DNA from: Paragordius varius
Lineage: Eukaryota > Nematomorpha
Length of the DNA stretch: 64,000 nt
Direction of reading: 5' to 3'
Assembly: GCA_964247055.1 (NCBI GenBank)
Contig: OZ176053.1
Coordinates: forward strand, 10,354,001 to 10,418,000
A program made the position numbers and the translations under genes. The notes beneath the pieces were generated by a model. It was not told the DNA's origin, made no database searches, and worked only from the letters and a program-made list of their open reading frames with translations. The number at the start of each line of letters is the position of its first letter. The first letter of the stretch is position 1. Shown here piece after piece: positions 57,771-64,000 of this stretch.

Positions 57771-58113
57771 GTATAATTTATGTCTAAATCATAGCTCTCA
57801 GATTCATTTCTCTCGTTCTCCAGTGCAAAATGTAAAGGGGTATATACTTTATTTTATTATATATATTGGATTGTTAAATATCACAAAACTCCCGTTTTTA
57901 AGCTAAAATTAGAGCTTTGAGTTTAGAACCAGAACCGACATCACAATTCTAATTATATAGTTCTTAAACGGGCTAAAATGCCTGAAATTGTTGAATCAAG
58001 TTTATAGTTAAATTTTATTTTATTTTTTTGCGAACTTTATTAAATTTTTAGGTAAAACTTGGTGTGCGAATTCTTAAAAAAGTAATTTTAAATTTGTCCA
58101 ATTATAACATTAG

Positions 58114-58296
58114 ATAAAGGTTCCAACAAAATGGGTATGTATTGACCTAATTTTTTATTTTTAGATTCTATTATGAATTATGTTTTAGAAAAATTGTGTA
58201 GAGAAAAATCCATCTTCAAACTTTACTTTTGCAAGCGTGTTTATGGATTACATGATGCCTATCAAATGCATTATAACACTCGTGATATTCATACAG
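58114..58296 (+). CDS. candidate further exons of the tetraspanin-like gene (uncertain)
   Basis: Two possible exons, 58114-58134 and 58165-58296, share phase 1 and join as KGSNKMDSIMNYVLEKL followed by CREKSIFKLYFCKRVYGLHD. They might be part of the extracellular loop, but exon 3 ends in phase 0, so a linking exon is missing or the pieces are not real. No known motif is seen. Confidence 0.3.
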
Positions 58297-58368
58297 GTTG
58301 GGGATTTTAACTTTTTTTAACATGATTATATTTGTACCCAGAGGTGAACAGTTATAAATTTAATGATC

Positions 58369-58553
58369 GAGGGGTGTCCAACACAGATATCTTCGCGAGC
58401 TTCTTTGACATTATTTTATTTATTTTATTTTAAGCCCAATTTCGGATGATATAGCTTATAAATAATCTTAAATTTTTGATTGAAGCAAATTTTTTATTTT
58501 TTAACATGTTAGAGACTTTTGCTTACCGAAAAAAGCGTGTTGGACACCGCTTG
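58369..58553. mobile_element. hAT-like MITE D, copy 2
   Basis: Left end GAGGGGTGTCCAACAC and right end GTGTTGGACACCGCTTG mirror the termini of 33956-34136. The interior shares CTTTTGCTTACCGAAAAAAG with CTTTTGCCTACCGAAAAAAA of that copy. 185 bp, no coding capacity. Confidence 0.75.
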
Positions 58554-58950
58554 AAAAATAACCACTCATACACATTTGAACATATGTGAATCACATGATA
58601 TGAATTAAATATATAATAGTGGTATAAAACTTAAATTAGAGTTAAGATCAAATTAATCATATTGTATTTATATGTTTATATACAACTAAAACTTTTAAAT
58701 TTATTTTTTGGCTTCATCATATGAGTTAAAACAGATACTTGCATTCCTTATAACATTGACAAGTCATGTAAATAACTCTGTTATAATTGTTCAGACCAGT
58801 CGATAACCCTATATGTTAAATCATTACAAACAAATAACTAAAATCACTCGTTTATATTTATGTATTAAAGGATATAAGCTATACATTTGTGAATCGAACA
58901 ATGATAAAATTTATCGTAATATTCATATAAACTTTATGTTTTATATACAG

Positions 58951-59331
58951 GTTTGTCAATTGGTTACAGCCTTGAAACTGGCCATCTTCATTCACATGCC
59001 CAAAACTTTGATTGACCTCAATAATGTATCAGGTACAAGATCTCAACCTTTGGCCCCTTCAATACAACCGGATCCTAACGCGGTTTTAGGAGTTAACTCA
59101 ATCGACACTCCTCTAAATGATGTAGCAAGTGCCCCGGTTATTACCACTGATCTTAGGAAAGATATTGTTGAACTGAAATCCATAAAATCTGTCAAGTCTT
59201 TACAGCAAGGTACTGCCCCGGATATTGTAATAAATCAAAATGAATCGCACAATCTTAATAATGTTCAGGGTCAAAATAATAATAAAATTACTGTAAATAA
59301 TACCATTGATACTAATGATATAGTTAGATAA
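58951..59331 (+). CDS. Ser/Asn/Pro-rich 127-residue terminal exon, gene assignment uncertain
   Basis: An acceptor (TTATATACAG) precedes an open frame in phase 0 that ends in TAG at 59329-59331. The protein VCQLVTALKLAIFIHMPKTL is followed by a low-complexity tail rich in Asn, Val and Asp. It may be the cytoplasmic end of the tetraspanin-like gene, or a separate gene. No TM4-like segment is evident. AATAAA at 59472-59477 would suit as poly(A) signal. Confidence 0.35.
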   Translation, partial: VCQLVTALKLAIFIHMPKTLIDLNNVSGTRSQPLAPSIQPDPNAVLGVNSIDTPLNDVASAPVITTDLRKDIVELKSIKSVKSLQQGTAPDIVINQNESHNLNNVQGQNNNKITVNNTIDTNDIVR

Positions 59332-60824
59332 TTATGTAGTACAGTTTATTAGTTTATGCAATGTATTTATAATATAAAAATATATAGACAATTGAAATGC
59401 TCATTTTATGAAGGAATTATTATATACCATGCATCTTATCAATTTTATTACTATATATTTATAATTTTGTAAATAAATATGGTTCCGGATAATATATTTG
59501 TACATTAAAGGCGGCTATACTGATATATGCGTTACATTAAGATTGTATGGACGTACATCACAGATCTAGGTATTTTTAGCACCGGTCCTTTTATAAAAAA
59601 TTGTTTTGCCACGTTAACATTGGGAATAATTATACACATAGACTAATTAGCTTATTCTCATCATGCATTTTTCCGATTTTTAAAACTAAAAAGTTAAAAA
59701 CACCTTTCCACAAATTACTGATTTGGGAGTATTATGGAACCTTATTAACGAAGCAAGAAAAAGCCTTTAATAAATTTCTTAGATGCAGTTAGTTCCTACT
59801 ATCATATACGCATAATAGATTAATAACTACTTCAATATCACAGGATTTTACCTACTTAATATTTTTTAGAAAATCAGTAAACTCCGGAGTAAAATGTACT
59901 ATAATTAATTATAATAGTAAAAAACTCTCACTCATACACTTCCCTCAAAAGGATTATATATAGTCCAATAACCAAATATATAAAAAAACACGATTTTTTA
60001 ATTAAAAATTATTTTGCCATATTAACAAATTTACATTTATTGTAGCTTACATAGAGAAGTCACAAATCAAATAAATAATACTTTGAATAATAATCATATT
60101 TAATTTTTGACACTGATTCACAATAATTTACAATAGGTCAATATGACAAATATACAATAATATCATTATTATAATTAAATTTTCTTTACCATTAACGATA
60201 AAATAATAATGGTTTAAATGATTGTACATTTTAATATAATGTCCACCCGAATACTATATAAAAAATTGGTTGATCTACAATGATAAAAAAAACTTTTGAT
60301 AATTGTAATAATAAATAATAATAATTTTTAATAAATATATGACTATATTGCATTTGCACATAAAATAAAGATGTTTCAAAAAGAGAAGTGTAATATTCTT
60401 TGGGTAAATCATATTTAGTAAATATATATTTTTTTATAATTGGTTTAATGTACATAGATATGTATAATTTACACTGCATTTAAAACATAAATATATTATG
60501 CTAATGAATAAAATGTTAGTAATTGGACTTTGGAGTACACTCTGCAAAACATTTAGATTTTGAGGGCGATTTGGGCATAATCATAGATTTGGAATGGTAA
60601 AATAATTTGGATGAAACTTTCAATGAGCTAAACTTGATAATGATTCCTTAATTTTTAATATAAATATTAGGATATAAATTACATATAAAAATAAGTAAAA
60701 AAAGATAAAAGAATATTACATCCTATATTATATTATAACACAATTTGCATGACTAGATATTAAAAATTAACTACCGATTTAATATCAAATAATATAAAAA
60801 CAAACAACATAATTATATTTGAAA
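59332..60824. other. AT-rich intergenic region
   Basis: 1.5 kb between the tetraspanin-like gene and the transporter exon. I see no gene or clear repeat. It must contain the 3' ends of both converging transcripts. Confidence 0.5.
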
Positions 60825-60977
60825 TCAATACCATAAAAAATGTAAATTAATTAAAATAATAACTTTCATTTCGCGACCACGCGTTTCAATAGGCAATAAG
60901 AGTGCACAAACGGCAGCCAAAATTCCGGATAAGGCATAAAGATCAAAAGCTCCATTTGCTGAATATCGCAACATTAC
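60825..60977 (-). CDS. last exon of an SVOP-like (SV2-related) MFS transporter, partial gene
   Basis: A 153-nt exon after an AG acceptor (60979-60978), phase 0, codes for 50 residues to TGA. It reads VMLRYSANGAFDLYALSG, then LAAVCALLLPIETRGREM. SVOP proteins of the major facilitator superfamily end in VML...YSG..LLAAL...LPIETKGR, so the match covers TM12 and the conserved PIETxGR motif. SVOP is a synaptic-vesicle membrane protein of unsettled substrate. Preceding exons should lie at higher coordinates on the minus strand; none was found before the window ends, so the upstream intron probably contains the LINE pieces. Confidence 0.75.
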   Translation of the reverse strand, partial: VMLRYSANGAFDLYALSGILAAVCALLLPIETRGREMKVIILINLHFLWY

Positions 60978-61240
60978 CTATTATAAGAGCAAAATAATTG
61001 AAAAATGTATAATGACCTTATGCTTGTTTAATGCGATATTTGGAGGAATGTTTTATAATTGGGCAATTTGTTATTTGGATAATAAATATTTGATTGTTTT
61101 CTTTGTTTTTGAAGAAAATTAGAGGTTTGTTTTTGGAAAAAAAAATAGTAAATTCACTATAAGTTACTAGCAATCATTTATTGTAATCTACAAAATATAA
61201 AGAGTCAACGGAATATGTATATAAAAAAATTTGGATTGCA
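60978..61240. other. probable intron sequence of the transporter gene
   Basis: AT-rich, no signature. It lies between the terminal exon and the LINE remnant. Confidence 0.4.
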
Positions 61241-61244
61241 ACAT

Positions 61245-63100
61245 TTCATCATCATCAGGTCGTTGATTGTCCATTTGTCGATAGCTTCCATATTTTGGAG
61301 CGATATAATTTACGATCGAGACAGTCGCTTTTGGTTAAATGAGTTACGTCTAGGTCATGGCTGATGGTTTGTCCCAATGATGATATGGTCTAGACCGTTT
61401 TAAATTGCCATTGGAGGGAAGTGATATTATTTTGTTAATTTAACCATTTAAGCGTTAAATGTGGCCCCAGTATCTGAGACGATTTGCTCTGACAAAAAAG
61501 GATATTGGTGAGATTAGGAACAGACTATGTATCTTTTTATTTTTATTTGTTTTATCGTTGGAGACATGAGTTGAGATGTTTTTATATTTCACAAAATATA
61601 TTGATTTAAGGGCCAACATTCGCTAGCATATGTGAGTGCTTGGCGAATGGCAATAGTATTTGCTCTTGATTGGGTTTGAAATGTGTCTATGTTTGATTAC
61701 ATACTTAGGTTGGTGAAATTTGGCCTAAGTTTGATGTGTTCGCGTTGTTATGGCGTTTTTAATAATAATATTGGCTGCTATTGTATCAGGGTAATTGTAC
61801 TTGTTTACTATTTCATTGTTTAAAAATGGACAAGCTTTACAAACGAAATTATCAAGGCTTAATAAACTTTATTATGTGAATTGTGCACCCATAGTTGACA
61901 TTTAGTGCATTTGATGGCATAAGGTTAGACTTCGGAGTGAAAATATAACAATGAGCCTGAGATTAAGGCTTTTGTTTTATCTGTTAAATTTGTGTGCAAA
62001 TTTTTCTAACGTAGATTTCCAGAGAATGAATATATTATTAATAAGTTTCGCGGATGCTCGTTATTATAATATCGTCAGCGCATATTTGAACGGTAAAACT
62101 GTTTTTATATAATCAGTTATTACATCCATAATATAGTAATGGGCTTAGGATGGAGCCCTGGTGTAGCCCGACAATCACTGGGAATTGATTGATATCTACC
62201 ACGGGAGTTATCACGCAACTAGTGGTGTTCTCATATAGTAAATTTATTATTTTTATTATCCATTCCGGAATTTCTTTTTTTCGTAAAGCAAATGGACCGC
62301 GAGATGCGATTGAATGCCCGGCTTAAATCAATAAAGAGCTGATATAAGATTTTATTTTTGCATATGTAGTTCTCTTGTAAGCTTCTTAGAAAAAAATAGT
62401 GCCAGAGGTGCAGACACTCTGTTGAAATCCGAATTGGGTTTCGTCAATCAAGCGAGACGTATTTTCCTTTCCATTATAATTTCGAATAATTTTATTGCAT
62501 GTTCAAGTAATTTTAATGATCTATAGCAGGAACAGTTAAGCATATCGCCTTTGTTTTTATAGATTAAAATTATGATATACTTTGGTTCCAGTCATTTGAT
62601 ATTTTTCCTCCGTTATAATCGGATTAAATAGCTTTGTGAAATAGGAATTGCTTCATGTATATTTTGCACATTTCGGTTTTGATTTTCGTAACACCAGGTG
62701 CTTTGTTAATTTTGTATTTTTGCATGGCTAAGCTCACATCTTCTGGGTAATGATTGGGGGTCCCTAATAATTGAGGGTAAGTTTGGTGACTCGACATTTG
62801 AATGCTAAAAATTTAGGGATGTATTGTGCCCATACATTTTGAATGCTTTATTTGCTTTTATGACATTTACCACCCGTATATCTTCTTTATTACTATTGAT
62901 ATTTTTTAGCGTTTTAAAAACTTGTAAGCTTTTAATTTATTCTTCAAATTTTTTGGCCATTTCCAGGTCATTTTGTTAGCTATTATTTTTTACTCTTTTT
63001 TTACCATGATGTTAGCATGTTTGTCATTTTCAACTTTAGAAATTTCCATTTTTTAAAAACTTCTCTTTTCTCATTTAATAGAGGTTTAATATAGTTCTGC
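61245..63100 (-). mobile_element. RTE-type LINE, reverse transcriptase and 3' end, degenerate
   Basis: Minus-strand translation, interrupted by many stops and frame changes, shows the reverse-transcriptase series in order: EDVSLAMQKYKINKAPGVTK near 62740, DWNQSI with YKNKGD-like text, TQFGFQQSVCTSGT near 62440, LFIDLSRAFNRISRS near 62310, and INQFPVIVGLHQGSILSPLL near 62160. Next come a thumb part (ALTYASECWPLNQ, near 61630) and a terminal DLDVTHLTKSDCLDRKLYRS near 61320. The GLHQGS and C-terminal LT..DCLDR pattern fit RTE-like elements. The minus-strand end has a short TGATGATGATG tail near 61256, of a kind some RTE elements carry. It is an old dead copy. Confidence 0.75.
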
Positions 63101-63479
63101 CACAATCATTGGGATTTTGTTTTGATACGTTTCTTACGCAAATTTTGGAAATGTTTGTGAGTTAAGTGTTTTTTAGATGCTCCCAGCCGTCATGTACTTT
63201 TTTAGGAGAATGTCTTAGTTCAGTAGTAATGGTAAATGAATTGATGCTTTAGGATCAAGCTACGTTAAATTGAGAAAATATTTTGGGTGGTTGGTTTACA
63301 GCTACCATTTTGTAGGTTTTTATATTAAATATAAATTTTCTATGTTGTTTATTCATTAAGACGAAATCTTGAGATCTATGTTTGCCGCTTATGTATGAGT
63401 GTAATAGGCTGGGTTATTTTGTTGTTTATAAGAAACAGATTCTAAAAACGGAGGTAACTATCGACATGAAGGTTTCACA

Positions 63480-63955
63480 CTTTATTATGAAGGAGGAAAA
63501 ACGGGGAAATCAGGCGTAGTTTTAGCCATAAGGATAAAAAAATTATAATCAACATAACACGTCATAACGAGAGAATTTTCACAATGCGAGTGGCTCTCAA
63601 TCATTCAACCCTCAACATAATATCCATCTATACCCCTCAACAGGGTCAAAATGAAACTAACTACCAAACAGGAATTCTGGAACCAGCTTTATCAGATTGC
63701 ACAAAATGTTCCCACAAATGACATACTTTATATAGGCGGAGAATGGACACATTAGAATGCACGCCGATAGTTACGAAGGAATACACTGTGGAGTAGGTAT
63801 TGGTTCCCGAAACCAAGAAGGTGAAAAGCTTTTAGAATTCTGCAGTGGCAGATCTATTGATTTCAATATACACTTGACAAAAAACCAGTCTAATGCACAC
63901 ATACAAAAGTGGCAAACACATATCTCAAATTATCTTCGTTTTAATGAATAAACAA
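63480..63955 (+). mobile_element. RTE-type LINE, apurinic endonuclease domain fragment
   Basis: Plus-strand frames show LNIISIYTPQQGQNETNY, then a metal-site-like GGE(W) segment and ADSYEGIHCGVGIGSRNQEG with EKLLEFC, followed by QKWQTHISNYL. This is the order of the endonuclease domain of RTE-like LINEs (YAPQ.G, GGDFN, DGYEG.HGG.G.G.RN.EG, YKS...QIDYI). The copy has lost its frame in several places. Its orientation is opposite to the reverse-transcriptase fragment next to it. Confidence 0.75.
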
Positions 63956-64000
63956 CACGGGAATTTATAACTAACATTTAAACCTGTTTGCTGATCCGCC

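Overview
The window is eukaryotic, very AT-rich DNA from an invertebrate animal. Genes are split by GT-AG introns from about 50 bp to 1.9 kb, the standard genetic code is used, and the gene set is metazoan: a SAD/BRSK kinase, a kettin-like multi-Ig muscle protein, Frizzled 5/8, a TGF-beta-family type I receptor, a tetraspanin-like protein and an SVOP-like transporter. I cannot fix the phylum from the sequence. A small-bodied AT-rich lophotrochozoan, such as a flatworm or relative, would fit, but that is inference.

Layout. 97-8545 (+): 3' part of a SAD/BRSK kinase gene, 16 exons, with a TIR transposon in one intron. 9247-13455 (-): an unrecognised 716-residue coiled-coil protein with an 11/15-residue aromatic repeat, convergent with BRSK. 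13.5-20.8 kb: no gene; a 1 kb foldback element, a degenerate ~150 bp tandem array and a Helitron. 20821-36591 (+): 32-exon kettin/sallimus-type gene (2,478 residues, 13 Ig domains) whose second-half Ig exons are all exactly 144 nt. 36.6-46.1 kb: gene desert with Tc1-like, hAT-like, Helitron and TIR elements. 46133-48823 (+): single-exon Frizzled 5/8. 49167-54713 (-): type I receptor with unusual kinase features, convergent with Frizzled. 56893-59331 (+): tetraspanin-like gene, only its first three exons sure. 60825-60977 (-): last exon of an SVOP-like transporter. 61.2-64 kb: fragments of RTE-type LINEs in opposite orientations.

The genes are not an operon. Two signalling receptors (Wnt and TGF-beta) are 3'-to-3' neighbours, about 340 bp apart. 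The most unusual items are the coiled-coil protein with 11/15 aromatic spacing, the 144-nt exon rule in the kettin gene with a possible early terminal exon, the type I receptor with no glycine loop and a ~90-residue insert before DLG, and the link between Helitron-internal repeats and a neighbouring satellite-like array. Exon boundaries were placed by hand from splice consensus, reading-frame phase and family similarity. All assembled frames close exactly, which is the main support for them. I saw no LTR retrovirus, Polinton or other virus-like element.
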